Shown: positions 38,008 to 50,100, counted from the first letter of the stretch. The stretch: 64,000 bases of DNA from Viscum album (GCA_963277665.1 OY728122.1:1547476868-1547540867), one strand, 5' to 3'. Numbers and translations: made by a program. The notes: a model not told the origin generated them from the sequence alone.

Positions 38008-38869
38008 CTTTTTTTAAATGAAAAATAAATACCATGATTTACTTTTCATTTCTTTTGGTATTGAAAATGGTTTTTATAATGTTTTTATTATATCAATGTG
38101 TTGTATTGAGATCTTGTGATTGAAATGTGGAAATGTTATGGTTGCTTTATGCATGTTTTATGTGATACGATTATGTTATGGTTTATGATATGTTTAAACC
38201 TATTCATTTGAGGAATGAATTTGACATAATAAGTGACTGGTGGAGCCCAATATAGCTCCTCGAGAATCGGTAGGTCTCATGAGAAAAACTAGTGTCATGG
38301 CACGAGGCCTTGACTAAATCTTATTTGTAGTCTTGGCATGAGGCCTTGGCTACGTGGTTATGATAGTCTGGCATTATGAATTCCATCATTATGAAAGTGA
38401 TTATTGACATTGCATGTAATTATTCGACTAGTAGAATATCCATGTGAATATGTAAATGGCATTATTTAATTTTATTTTTCTATATTATGCTGATGTTCAT
38501 ATTTAAAAGGCATTTGTTTCAGTTATACATTGGCTTAAATGTTTATGTTTAATTATAAATGTTTCCGCTGTATTTTAATCCTTACAGAGTATCTAAGCTC
38601 AACCCTTTTTATGTTTTATTTTTCCCAGGATGTGAAGAAATATTTTATGATTGACTTATAGGGATAGTATGAAGCGGATATGAGTGTTGACTATGGAGAC
38701 TATGTTATTTTAGGTTTTAACTTTATGATATAACGTAACATTTATGAATTTATCTAGCGTTTCCAAGGCTACTAAACTAATCGGTCTTTCGATACCTGAT
38801 CTTTTGTGATCATGCCAATGTTATATAATAATGCACCGACTCTAGGTAATTGGGGTCGGGGTGTTACAG

Positions 38870-38886
38870 TGGGTATCAAAGGTAGT
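38870..38886 (+). other. E2 primer-binding site
   Basis: TGGGTATCAAAGG, one base after the left LTR, resembles the tRNA-iMet-type site TGGTATCAGAGC with one extra G and one change. Confidence 0.65.
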
Positions 38887-39369
38887 TTAGTACTAACCTT
38901 GGAAGCTAGATTTAGGTAAACTCTGATTAGAGCACATAACCCTAAGATAAACTTTGAGGATTGGTATGGAAGAACTTCCTAGAATTTTGGTATTGTAGAT
39001 ATTTTGTGAGTTTTCTAAGTAATACAACCCTTCCTGGATACGAGCAGGTAGAGGAGGCTCGGGCACATATGTACCTAGGTGTAAAACCCAAAAACACCGC
39101 TTCGAGCTAGACTCGAACAGGAACTGGTGCATGACAATGGGCCTTGCTGCACTCTTGGTTACGACACTCCCGGGGGATATGCTAAGGATAATTCTCACTT
39201 TCTTTACAAACCATTATGAATGGTTTATGAGTATATAAATACTCAAAGAAAACATCTTTATGATGATGGATTATATCCATAAACTTTTCAATTTATGTTA
39301 AGTATTTTACAAGTATGGAATTATGTATTTTGATTCATAAACTGATCTAGTGTATGCGATTGTTTAGAA
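38887..39369 (+). other. E2 untranslated leader
   Basis: It runs from primer site to gag ATG and is related to the E1 leader. It contains the minus-strand open frame 38,893-39,198, a chance frame in the least AT-rich part of the element. Confidence 0.6.
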
Positions 39370-40076
39370 ATGGTGCCTAGTGGAAGGAATGGAAACTTTA
39401 TCAATGCATGCACTCCATGTAGGGATTTCCCTCTGGATCGAGATAATTATAGTTGAGACGGTGATACAACTGGTGCTGATCAACTTTTCACCGTACTCAG
39501 ACAACTCACTCAGGTTATGAATAATAACCTTACTCGTATGGAGCACCCTGATATGCAACGTGGAGGATCAATTTTAGACCGCTTCATGAGGCAACAATCA
39601 CCAACATTAAATGGGAGTACAAATCCCTTAGTAGCTGAGTAATGGATAAAGTCCCTAGAGAAAATATTTCAGGATTTGGGGAGTAGTGAAAGGGAAAAGG
39701 TTATCATGGCAGCTTACCGCCTCACTGGAGATGCAGATTAATGGTGGTCATTGATTCAAAATACAAATGAAGATGAAGAAGTTTCATGTATGGAATGGAG
39801 AGTGTTCAAAGAGCTTTTATTTGAAAAATAATTTCCTCGTGACCATCGAGCAGATATGGTAAGGCAATTTAAGAGTCTGAGACAAAAGGAGGATGAGAAT
39901 ATTTTAAATTATGAGGCTGAATTTACAAGGATAGAAAGGTATGATGGAGATTATATATGTAACCAAAGAAGTCTGATTGATCATTTATTTGATAGGGTTA
40001 AAACCATTTCTTCGTCGATCATTAGTGTCACAATCCTTCTCGTCGTATGAAGACATTTTCTTATCTTCCAAGATTG
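39370..40076 (+). pseudogene. E2 gag fossil (capsid)
   Basis: The ATG at 39,370 opens a frame with the retrotransposon gag signature: WIKSLEKIFQDLG, then KVIMAAYRLTGDAD-stop-WW, EWRVFKELLF, FPRDHRADMVRQFKSLRQ and YEAEFTRI. Four in-frame stops (one TGA, three TAA) interrupt it; at least two stand at positions usually Gln. Near 39,975 the frame shifts by one and continues as GLKPFLRRSLVSQSFSSYED, the GLxPxLRxxL block at the end of plant Gypsy capsids. The zinc-knuckle region that should follow is missing. Gag would form the particle that packages element RNA. Confidence 0.85.
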
Positions 40077-40540
40077 CTATGAAAATTAGATATTTACAAT
40101 TTGATTTAACAAAGGAGTTGTTAGATAAAACTCCAAAGGGATGTATCATTACAACAAAGTTTTGTGAATCATTCCCCATTAGACGACGTAAATGTTCTTT
40201 ATCCACTGATCTCATTTCCATACCTATGATTGAGTTTGATATAATCCTCGTTATGGATTGGCTTTCAGACTATGATGCAACGATTTATTTTAAGAAGAAA
40301 GAGGTTATGATTTTTGATGATGATGATATGGAACACCTTATCTTTAGAGAAGAATCGTCACCACCTAATTCTTATTTAGATTCACCCCCAGTAGCTCAAG
40401 TCAATTCAATTATTGGGGATGAAGAGAATGAAATGACTGAGGGTGAGGAAAGTAATGTTCAAATAGAGGATGTACCTATTGTGAAAGAATATGTAGATGT
40501 GGTTTTGGAAGAATTACCTGGACATCCTCTAGAATGAGAA
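40077..40540 (+). pseudogene. E2 protease remnant and gag-pol linker
   Basis: In the frame running from 39,977, the sequence passes from the capsid end to KCSLSTDLISIPMIEFDIIL and VMDWLS. That is the C-terminal half of the chromovirus aspartic protease (family: IxMxxFDVILGMDWLS). The active-site D[S/T]G and the nucleocapsid knuckles are absent, so 300 bp or more was deleted between about 40,075 and 40,190. An acidic linker (about 40,317-40,480) leads to DVVLEELPGHPLE, the usual start of the RT region, with a TGA at 40,535 where the family has Arg. Confidence 0.8.
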
Positions 40541-41250
40541 GTTGACTTTTCCATTGATTTAATTCCTGGATCAAGGCCTATATCGAAGACCCCTTATAAA
40601 ATGGCCACCATGGAATTAGTTGAACTGAAGAAACAACTAGAGGAATTGAGTAATAAGGGATTTATTCTCCCTAGTGTTTCTCCATGGGGATCCCCTTTCC
40701 TTTTTGTTAAAAAGAAAGATGGATCTATGAGGTTGTGCAAAGACTACAGGGAGATCAATGCTATAACAATAAAGAAAAAGTATCCCCTACCTCGCATTGA
40801 TGATTTATTTGACCAACTACATGGAGCTCAATACATTTCAAAGATTTACCTTCGATCCAGATACCATCAGTTGTGTGTGAAGAACGAAGACATTCTGAAG
40901 ACAACATTTTGAACAAGGTACGAGCATTACGAGTTTACAGTAATGCCTTTTGGATTGACTAATGCACCCTCTTTATTCATGGATCTAATGAATAGATTTT
41001 TCAAGGAATATCTTGATGGTTTTGTGGTGGTATTTATTGATGATATCTTGGTATACTCCAAATGCTACGAAGATCATGAAAATCACTTGCGCATTTTCCT
41101 GAAGACTCTTAGAAGACATTAATTATATGGGAAGTTTAGCATGTGTGAATTATGGCTTCCAGAGATTTCTTTTCTTGGCTATATTGTCTCTAATGATGGA
41201 ATTTACATTGATCCTTATAAGATCAAGGCAATCCACGAATGGCCAGCACC
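40541..41250 (+). pseudogene. E2 reverse transcriptase fossil
   Basis: Clear chromovirus RT blocks in one frame: [56 protein letters not shown] and [10 protein letters not shown] (41,033-41,062). The catalytic pair of the FIDD motif is intact. The first catalytic Asp, in KIDLRSGYHQ of the family, is Tyr here ([10 protein letters not shown], about 40,840-40,870). Stops at 40,910 (TGA, family Arg) and about 41,120 (TAA, family Gln) interrupt the frame. RT copies the element RNA into DNA. Confidence 0.9.
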
Positions 41251-41830
41251 GACATGTATAACTGAGGTATGAAGTTTTATTGGTTTGGAAGGTTATTATC
41301 GACGTTTTGTCCAGAATTTTAACTGATTGGCTAACCCATTAATTAATCTCACACGTAAAGGGGTTAAATTTTTCTGGACAAAAGAGTTTGAAGAGTGTTT
41401 TGAAGAACTGAAGATAAGATTAGTCAATGCTCCTATATTGAATCTACCATCGGGTAATGATGGGTTCATTATTTATAGTGATGCATGAATGAAAGGACTT
41501 GGTTGTGTCCTTATGCAGAATGATAGGGTTATTTCTTATGCATCATGACAACTAAAAATTCATGAGCAGAACTATCCTACTCATGATCTCGAGTTAGCTA
41601 CTGTAATATTTTCCTTGAAGATATGAAGACATTATCTCTATGATGAAAAATGTGATATATATACCAATCACAAGAGTTTAAAGTATATTTTCTCATAAAA
41701 AGAACTCAACATGAGGAAAAGGCGATGGCTTGAACTACTCAAGGATTATGACTTCACGATACACTACCACCCGAGGAAGGAAAATAAGGCGAAAGATGCT
41801 TTGAGTAGAAAAGATAATGGAGTTTTGAAA
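41251..41830 (+). pseudogene. E2 connection and RNase H fossil
   Basis: Same frame as RT: SFIGLEGYYRRFVQNF, GFIIYSDA, GLGCVLMQ, HDLELATVIF, HKSLKYIF, ELNMRKRRWLELLKDYDFTI and DALSRK. Six stops lie here (five TGA, one TAA): before SFIGL, in NF-stop-LAN, DA-stop-MKG, AS-stop-QL, KI-stop-RHYL and FS-stop-KEL. RNase H degrades the RNA strand during copying. A residue usually Asp in TDHKSLKY is Asn here. Confidence 0.88.
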
Positions 41831-42430
41831 ATGATGAGAGTGGAAAGGGATCCAATTTTCATGGATCTAGTAAAGATGGATATGGGAATCACTATGCAGG
41901 GTGAAACATCAAATCTTTTTCAAATGGTTGCCAAACCATATTTACTAGGAAGGATAAAGAGTTCTCAGGACTACGATGAAGAGTTGAAAAAGAAGATGAA
42001 TGTTGTAAATGATGGGTGGTTGAGTGACATTGTGTTTGAAGATGGAATTTGGAAATTTGGGAGGAGACTTTGTGTTCCTAATATACCTAATTTAAAGATG
42101 GAATTGTTGGATGATGCTCACAGTTCCAATTTCTCTATACACCCTGGGAGCACCAAAATGTATAGAGATTTAAAGGGACACTTTTGGTGGGACATCATGA
42201 AGAGGGATATTGCTGATTTTGTTTCAAGATGTATGGTTTTTCAACCAGTGAAATCTAGAAGGCAACAACCTGGTGGAGTATTGCAACATCATCCCATACC
42301 TGAGTGGAAATGGAATAATATTACGATGGAATTTTTCATGGGACTACCAAAGACTCCTAGAAGGAATGACGCAATATGGTTCATTGTTGATCGTCTCACG
42401 AAGTCAACACATTTTCTTGAAATAAGATAA
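41831..42430 (+). pseudogene. E2 integrase, zinc-binding domain and start of core
   Basis: Open from 41,711 to 42,430 without a stop, the longest intact stretch in the window (239 codons including the RNase H end). The HHCC domain shows AHSSNFSIHPGSTKMYRDLK then SRCMVFQPVK; the second Cys of the CxxC pair is Phe. The core starts with MEFFMGLPKT and DAIWFIVDRLTKSTHF, whose Asp (42,389) is the first catalytic residue. A TAA at 42,428 and a frameshift before 42,504 end this frame. Confidence 0.88.
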
Positions 42431-43130
42431 GATCTACCACTTGAACGGCTAGCAAGGATATATATTAATGAAGTTGTGGGACTTTGATTGAGTACCCCTA
42501 TCGATTGTTTCTGATCATGATCCCAGTTTTACATCAAGATTCTGGAAAAGTCTTCATAAATCCCTAGATACTAAACGTCGTTTGAGCACTGCCTACCACC
42601 CTCAAATATATGGAAAATCAGAACGGACTATTCAAACCTTAGAATACATATTCAAATCATGCTCACTTGACTTTTAGGGTGTGTGGGATTAATATTTACC
42701 TCTGGTAGAATTTTCCTATAACAATAGCTTCCATTCAAGGATTAAGATAGCACCATATGAAGCGTTATATGGAAAGAGATTTCGCACACCAACCTGTTGG
42801 GATGAAGTTGGTTAAAGAAAACTTGTAGGCCCAGAACTGATGGAGGAAACAATGGAAAAGGTGAAGGTAATCCAAAACCACATTAAAGAAGTTCAAAGTA
42901 GGCAGAAGAGCTCTGCCGATAACCGAAGGAAGGATTTGGAATTTTGGGTGGGAGATCATGTTTTCTTGAAGGAATCTCCATGGAAGGGTGTTATAAATTT
43001 CAGTAAGAAGGGTAAATTGAGTCCCAGGTACATCAGAACCTTCGAAATTCTAGAACGAATTGGGGTTGTAGCTGACCGTTTGGAAATGCCGCCAAGTCTC
43101 TCTAAAGTTCACAATGTGTTCCACATATAA
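42431..43130 (+). pseudogene. E2 integrase core (second half) and C-terminal domain
   Basis: After the frameshift the frame reads SIVSDHDPSFTSRFWKSLH (second catalytic Asp at 42,513), STAYHPQ and GKSERTIQTLE (catalytic Glu at 42,621), so all three DDE residues remain in readable codons. Two stops near 42,678-42,692, and another near 42,815, fall in or after the YLPLVEFSYNN block. From 42,840 the C-terminal domain is open: DNRRKDLEFWVGDHVFLK, then GKLSPRYIRTFEILERIG and VHNVFHI. Integrase would insert the DNA copy. Confidence 0.88.
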
Positions 43131-43388
43131 CTGTTGAGAAAATACATGCCTGACCCAATGCATTTACTCACCTATGAGGAATTAGAACTGAAACCTGATC
43201 TGTCGTATTGCGAAGATCCCGTCAGGATTCTTGATACAAGAGAACAAGTGCTGAGAAACCAGACAACTCGTCTGGTAAAAGTTCTATGGAGAAACCATAA
43301 GATGGAAGTGGAAATGTGGGAACCCGAGGAACCTATGATGAAGAATCACCAGAGTCTTTTTATACAGTTATATTATAAGAAATTTTGA
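43131..43388 (+). pseudogene. E2 chromodomain and end of pol
   Basis: Same frame as the integrase C-terminus, separated by one TAA (HI-stop-LLRKYMPD). It reads PVRILDTREQVLRNQTTRLV then KVLWRNHKMEVEMWEPEEPM, the chromodomain-like core at the end of chromovirus integrases. It ends with a stop at 43,386, just before the polypurine tract. Known chromodomains of this kind bias insertion towards heterochromatin; whether this variant kept binding residues cannot be judged here. Confidence 0.85.
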
Positions 43389-43403
43389 GGATGAAATTAT
43401 TTG

Positions 43404-43416
43404 AATGAGGGGAGAA
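43404..43416 (+). other. E2 polypurine tract
   Basis: AATGAGGGGAGAA immediately before the right LTR. Confidence 0.8.
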
Positions 43417-44777
43417 TGTAACACCCCAATATTCCACGATACGCTCCTCTTTGAATAATATAGTAGCGTGTCTTGTACGCAAATTCGACTTTTAACACAC
43501 ACCATGACCAATCAATGTAGCTCTTATGAATAGTAATACCATCTTTTTGAAATTATATAACTTTTATATTTTAAAATGGAATTCATTTTTGGATTCAGAA
43601 TATCAAAATTAGCCTATGTTGAAATTTTGGTATTTTTATGAGAACTTCCAATTTTTGATGAATAGTGAAAAATAATTAAAAACAACTTTTTTAATCAAAA
43701 TTATTTATTGTGATAAATTATAAAATTGAGTGGTTTTAAAGTATAATTAGAATATATTTTAACCATTTTATCCAATGGTGGTCCTTATAATTAATTTCAA
43801 TTTGAAATTGGACATAAATAATTCTCAATCTTTTGATTGATATTGTTTCTTAAAAACACAAAATTTGTTTTGACAACGAGAATTAATTATAAAATTAATT
43901 AATGAAACATATATTTTTATAATTTTCTAAAATAGACATCATTTTTTAATTCAGAATATCAATTATATCTTAGGTTGAATTTTTGGTATTGTTTTGAAAA
44001 ACATCGATTTTTGATGAATAGTGAAGCAACTAAGTGGTAGTTAAAAAGCTAATTTTTCATTTAAATTAAATTTTACCACCTCTGTGATTTAAATTTCCAA
44101 AATCTGACATACACCATTTTCATTATAAAGTAAAATGTGGTTCAATGGGATTAAAATAATTTTTGGTGAATAGTAACTCTTAAGTTCTATTAATCGCGAT
44201 TAAAGGTAATTAGTGTAACTTAAGGTATATATAATGTTATAATAATATTGAATTACCTTTACACTTGTCCTACCATTATTGGGTGAGTCATGGACGACCT
44301 AGAAAAACCATGGGTCAACTTGGGGACCCCATGGAGCCACTTGGGTATGAAAATGACATTAATAACTTTTTATTTAAAGTAAAAATAAAATTTTCACAAA
44401 CATGTGTTGTTTTACTAAAAAAATTATTACATGGGGTTATATAAGTTACAATTTCTACTCTAAATATTAATTAGAAATATAAAAATATTTCCTACATCAT
44501 GGAATTTTTTTTATAATTTTTAGACATTAAATAAATTAAATATTTTTTAACACCATGATGATGCAACGATTACCTCATTAATTAACGCTTTTTATAAAAT
44601 GAAATGATAAGGTAAAATCTAGAGCTTAAACATTTCTAAATCCTATTGTATGGGTAGATTGCGAACCCTTATAACCTTATCCTCGAAATATATCATTTTG
44701 GGACCTTTAAAATATGAAAATAATTTCATAATAATGTAATATTTCATAACTTTCCAAGAGTGCCCCTCCTCTCCTCT

Positions 44778-44784
44778 TATAAAA
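44778..44784 (+). promoter_or_regulatory. E2 right LTR TATA box
   Basis: TATAAAA followed by GGCCCCCACCTCTACCACC, as in the left LTR. Confidence 0.7.
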
Positions 44785-45490
44785 GGCCCCCACCTCTACC
44801 ACCTTAATCACACCATCAAAGCCATTTGGCTCAACCAAACTCTGCCAAAATACTCTCTCAACTTCCCTCTCTTACTCCTAGAAGCCTCTCTTTGGGCGGA
44901 AGACTTCCCAAAGAATCCTTTGGCTCAAATCAAAAAGAGTTACTTGATTTTAAGGTAATGCATTCTCTTTTGTTCTATTTTGCTTCTCCAACCCCTTTAA
45001 ACTCATTTTATTCCTTTATTTTGTATAAAAACAAGTATCTTAAATATAATAGGATGTTTTTATGAGAATTATTTGATTTAAACTTACACACACATTCGTC
45101 TAACGGTTAAAGAACATACTGTTTCCGTGGATGGCGAATTACGACCTCACGAAAGGATGATTGTTATATCTTCTCCTACCACCCCTCATGGTGGCCATTA
45201 TGATGAAACTATATTTATTTTTTATATATATTATATTTATTTCCTCTCTATGCTTCTGTATTTTACATTTAAAACATACCTTTATGCTTTGCATGTTGTG
45301 AAAATGCGATAATTTCATTTGAGGAAGTGTGGACTACCGTCCCCTCAAGTGATGTGACTCGTTCATGCAATACATGGAATGTATAAAGAATGAAATTAAT
45401 GAATGTATTTAACCTATATAACATATATATTATACTTTAATAATAATATATGTATATCTAATTTATTTTTAATTCCATTAGATACGAAAT

Positions 45491-45557
45491 TGAAATGAAT
45501 GTAGCGTTCAAGCGTACGTACGACTTATCATCTCCATGAATGGTGCATTTCATTTCT
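45491..45557. other. Long imperfect hairpin in E2 right LTR
   Basis: Counterpart of 37,214-37,280 with arms 45,491-45,512 and 45,535-45,557. Pairing is somewhat poorer than in the left LTR. Confidence 0.5.
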
Positions 45558-46215
45558 TACCTCTAAATGTTATGTAATATTATAAATTAATGTATATTCA
45601 GGATATATATGATATATATGATATATAAATCATGAATATAATTCTAGATATAATGGATATTTTACCACATGAACAACTTGTAATTATAAGAAGATTAATT
45701 TTGACTCAAGTACCGAAGATCGACAAAACGACAGTTATTAACTTAAATAATTACATATTGTTCATAACATGGTAATAAGTGATATGAAAGGAATAATGAA
45801 CTTGGAAAAGGTTCTTAAGCAAGTATAAATTAACTTTAGTGTATTATTTAGGTGGTTAAAGAACGATCGAGTCAAGTTAGACACGAAGTAAGAGAACTTT
45901 TTAACCCAATTTCCGTTCTTTGGGTTAATCTTCTACTTTCAAATTATTTCATGATATTATTATGTACTATCTTGTATTTGAAATTTCTTTATGTGTACTT
46001 ATAGTTAATACAAATAATAGATCTATTTAATTAAAAAAATATCTTTGTAATGGACTTCGTCTCAATCTACTTTCATTGAGGCATATTTTGTTTTATACAC
46101 AACATTATTTTATACGGTGTATAAACCCCGTTGAAATTTACGTTTCTTCACAAGGAATATTTTTATACGAAGAATTTTACTAAATGACAAAAAAGAATGT
46201 TTTTTTGTCATATGT

Positions 46216-46284
46216 ATGCGGCGACAACGACTTTTCCACCGCCGTGACCATTATTTGAGTTTCGGCTTCCTCTACAAGCCATAA
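46216..46284 (+). other. Conserved 22-codon frame, E2 right LTR
   Basis: Same length, ATG and TAA as 37,939-38,007. By eye the two differ at seven of 69 bases, all transitions, and without an indel. Confidence 0.4.
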
Positions 46285-47142
46285 CTTGTTTTAAATGAAA
46301 AATCAATACAATGTTTTACTTTTCTTTTCTTTTGGTATTGAAAATGGTTTTGATAATGTTTTTATTATATCAATGTGTTGTATTGATATCTTGTGATTGG
46401 AATGTGGAAATGTTATATATTCTTTATGCCTGTTTTATGTGATACGATTATGTTATGGTTTATGATATTTTAAAAACTGTTCATATGAGGAATGCATTGG
46501 ACTTAATAATGACGGGTGGAGCCCGCTATAGCTCCTCTATGTATTGGTAGGTCTCATGAGACAATCTAGTGTATCATCACGAGTCCTTGACAAAATATTA
46601 TTTTTAGTCTTGGCACAGGGCCTTGGCTACATGCTTATGATAGTATGGCATTATGCATTCCATCATTATGAAAGTGGTTATTGATATTGCATGTGATTAT
46701 TAGACTAGTAGAATATCCATATGAATACGTAAATGGAATTATTTCATTTTATTTTTCCATATTATGCTGAATTTCATGTTTAAAAGGCTTTTGTTTCAGT
46801 TATACATTTCCTTAAATGTTTATGTTTATTTATGAAAGTTTCTGATGTATTGTTATCTTTACTAAGCATCTGAGCCCACCCCTTTTTATGTTTTTTTCTT
46901 AGGATGTGAAGAAATATTTTATGACTGACCTGTAGGGATAATATGAAGGGGATATGAGTGTGGACTATTGAGACTATGTTATTGTAGTTTTTCACTATAT
47001 GATGTAATGTAACATTTATGAATGTATCTAGCGTTTCCAAGGATACTAAACTAATTGGTCTTTCGAGACCTGATCTTTTGTGATGGTGCCAATGTTAAGT
47101 AATAATACACCGACTTTGGGTAACTGGGGTCGGGGTGTTACA

Positions 47143-50100
47143 ATATTTACAAAGCCTTCTGTGTTTATGATTTTTTTAATTTAATAATTATATGATTATT
47201 CTTGTTCAATTTATATTTTATGAAATCCTATATAAAACTGTAGAATAAATCATATAAATGTTATATTACATTTGATAAGAGATACCATATAAAAATAATA
47301 CATAATGTTTTAATGTATCCCATATAATAAAAATAACCTTATATTTTTACTAAACATATTGATGCTTCAATATTTGAGAAATTAATGTTTTATCCTGGAA
47401 TGATGCAATTTTTTCATTATGATATCGTAATTCTAAATAGTTATTCTATTGAATTTTATAAAAACATATTATTTATAGATTTTTATAACTTTATTTGGAA
47501 TAAATTACATTTTATGGGATTATATATTAGTTACAATATTCATTATTATTAAGTAGTATATTTTCATGGACTATTTATGTAATATGAATATTTTTTTCTT
47601 TGTTACTATTCATTTTAATGTTTTAATTGAATAAATTTATAATGATAAGAAATATATTTTTATTAATAACATTTAAGTTTAATCCATAACTTTTTTATAT
47701 ATCTATAAAGATTATGGGATGTATTAAAAGAGATTAACTAGGAGAATTAATTTTTTTCATATTTAGAAAAATATAAAAGAAAGGGTGACATTTTTTCTTT
47801 CCTTCTTTTTGTTATAAAATTTCCCAAAAATATGGATTATTTAGTGTTAGATTTTATTATAGTTGAGTTTTATATAATCTTTAGAATACATAAAATACCC
47901 CACTATATCTCCACATTGTCATCAAGATCCTCCCATGTGTTTTTGGATTATTATAATTTATCACAATATTGTTGAACAAGTTTATATTTATTCCTTATTC
48001 TAAGTGTTTCTAATAGAGATTATAATTTTTCATAAAGGTATTTATAGTAATAATGTTATAGTTTGGGGTATTCCATTAAATTCACAATATATTCTGATAC
48101 ATTCTTCAATATAATAAAATTTTAATGGTTTATCACTAATTTAAATTTCATTTGATTTTAAAGACGTAGGAAATCTATTTTAATTTCTTTTTTATTTTCA
48201 AAAACACATTGTTTGTAATCTCATATGATTTTTAATGTCATATGATATAAAAACTCATAAGATATTTTTATTATGTATTATGATTTTTAAATCTATATGA
48301 TCCATATTGACACATGCTACTTTCACTAAATATAACCATATCATTTCATATAAATAATTTTGAACACTTTAAAATTCCTCTTAATCTACCTCAATGAAGA
48401 ATAATTTTCTATTACCGAAGTATTATAAACCATTGTAATATTTTTCCATGCATTTACACATGTCTATAAAGAACATTACATAGTTAATTTTATATTTATA
48501 AAAATATATATATATATATATATAATTTAAAAATAATTATTCTCTCTGTATACACACAAAAATGTATATATTAATAGTATGAAACCACTATGATATCCTT
48601 TTACAATATTCTGTTACATTTATATTAATTAAGTATTATTTTTTTCCCAAAATGAATTTATATACCTATACATGGAATAATATTACCACTGTAAAGAGTA
48701 TATAATTTTACGATTACCTTTATTTAGTCTATAGAATATTTATTTTCCAATTAATTAATATAAATCACAAAAAAATATAAAAATGGTTAATTGCGATGTT
48801 TTGAATGACACTAACACATACAAAAATTACTCATGAGAATTACACTAAAATGATACTTACATGATTATTTATTTTTCATTTTGAGTGGATTTGGATTATT
48901 TTTTTACAAATTTTAGAATATATATATTTTATCATTTCAATATTTTTTATGATTTATTTTAAAAATTTTTAAAATTGATATATATTTCAATGAATCTAAT
49001 CGTTGCGATTTTGAATTTTTTAGTAGTATATTTATTTAATGATAATTGTAAAAAAAAATATAATGATATTAATCTCCTGATACTATTAATTTCTACCATG
49101 GATTTTGGTGATTCATAATCATGAAACAACCACATGAATTAGATATCGATGTTAATAATATGTTAATAAGTATATATATTTTTTATTATTGAAATATTTA
49201 TTAATGATTAATATAGATCATTCATATTAGCACACATGAAGATTAGAAATTTAGTTACAAAATATTTTCGGCAGATAATATTAGTGAGATAGATCATTTT
49301 AATATAATATTTTCTTGAGTGGATACAATGCTTTATTTAACTCATGAACAAACATCATCGTTTAAACCCCTAACGCAAACATGTTTTATGATCATTGAGA
49401 TTTATATTATTTTTAATTTTCTAATCAATTTAAATCATGTTATTAACAATATAATCATTATCTTTTCAATTTTCTAATACATGTTTTTTGTTATTTTTCC
49501 AACATAAAAATGTATTTTTATTAGCCAGACCACTTATGAAAAAGAAATATACCTATTTTTAACTCCATAAAAAAGTGTAATGGAGTAATTGTTTTACCTA
49601 CAAATAAAAAGATGATATAAATTATAATTGGTTGTATCATGATTCAAAAGTAATGTATTATTCAAGTAATACAATTATTCTCATGGATTATAGAAGTGGT
49701 ACGTGTTGATATCTGATCATTCTATCAGAACTTCTTTGAAAATATGTTATCAATTGTTTTCATATCAAAGTAAAATTTTAATTTATTATTTTTCATGGTT
49801 TAAATCTATTTTATTAAAGTATCATATTATAATAAAAATTTATTTGGATCAATGTTGTAATAATATAGTATGATTGTTCTGTTTTTTTGATTTTAATGAA
49901 TTTTTATTCACCCCCCTCTAGACCAATAATTACATATTCTAAAGGGAAAATTGTTTTAACCTTATATGGTTGTTATAATATGACTGATAATATAGATATT
50001 AGTTGACCTGTTGACTGAAAATATCATTGAATTAGTATAATTTTTGGGGAACACATTCTATTTATTATGTTTACTAATAAAAATTTCTACCACATATCCA

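Larger units (their letters stand above)
35129..38868 (+). repeat. E2 left LTR
   Basis: Begins TTTAACACCCC (expected TGTAACACCCC) and ends GGGTCGGGGTGTTACA. It carries the TATA box (36,489), a donor-like AAG/GTAATG (36,665), a long hairpin (37,214-37,280), a short conserved frame (37,939-38,007) and an acceptor-like site (38,628). Roughly a tenth of positions differ from the right LTR in the parts I compared by eye, so the insertion is not recent. Confidence 0.9.
35129..47142 (+). mobile_element. E2: 12.0-kb Tekay/Del-like chromovirus with both LTRs
   Basis: LTRs of 3,740 and 3,726 bp flank a 4,548-bp internal region with primer site, gag, pol (RT, RNase H, integrase, chromodomain) and polypurine tract. 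The flanking pentamers GTATT (35,124-35,128) and ATATT (47,143-47,147) fit a 5-bp target-site duplication with one change, and copy 1 of the surrounding duplication has the uninterrupted site at 18,074. Long LTRs, a Met-type primer site and a C-terminal chromodomain are typical of the Tekay/Del lineage. It is defective: stops, two frameshifts, an internal deletion and lost catalytic residues. Confidence 0.9.
43417..47142 (+). repeat. E2 right LTR
   Basis: Begins TGTAACACCCC and ends GGGTCGGGGTGTTACA, 3,726 bp. It holds TATA box, hairpin and short frame like the left LTR. The open frames at 44,826-45,065, 45,127-45,312 and 46,780-47,040 (minus) lie inside it; none is kept intact in the left LTR. 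Confidence 0.9.

Noticed and set aside
38893..39198. 101-codon minus-strand frame in the E2 leader
   Set aside because: It lies opposite the primer-site leader in the least AT-rich part, where long chance frames are expected, and has no family match.
44826..45065. LTR leader protein ending at the donor-like site
   Set aside because: The E2 left LTR has a stop in the same frame and the solo LTR (54,782-54,991) is in a different frame in the first half because of a one-base indel, so the frame is not conserved.
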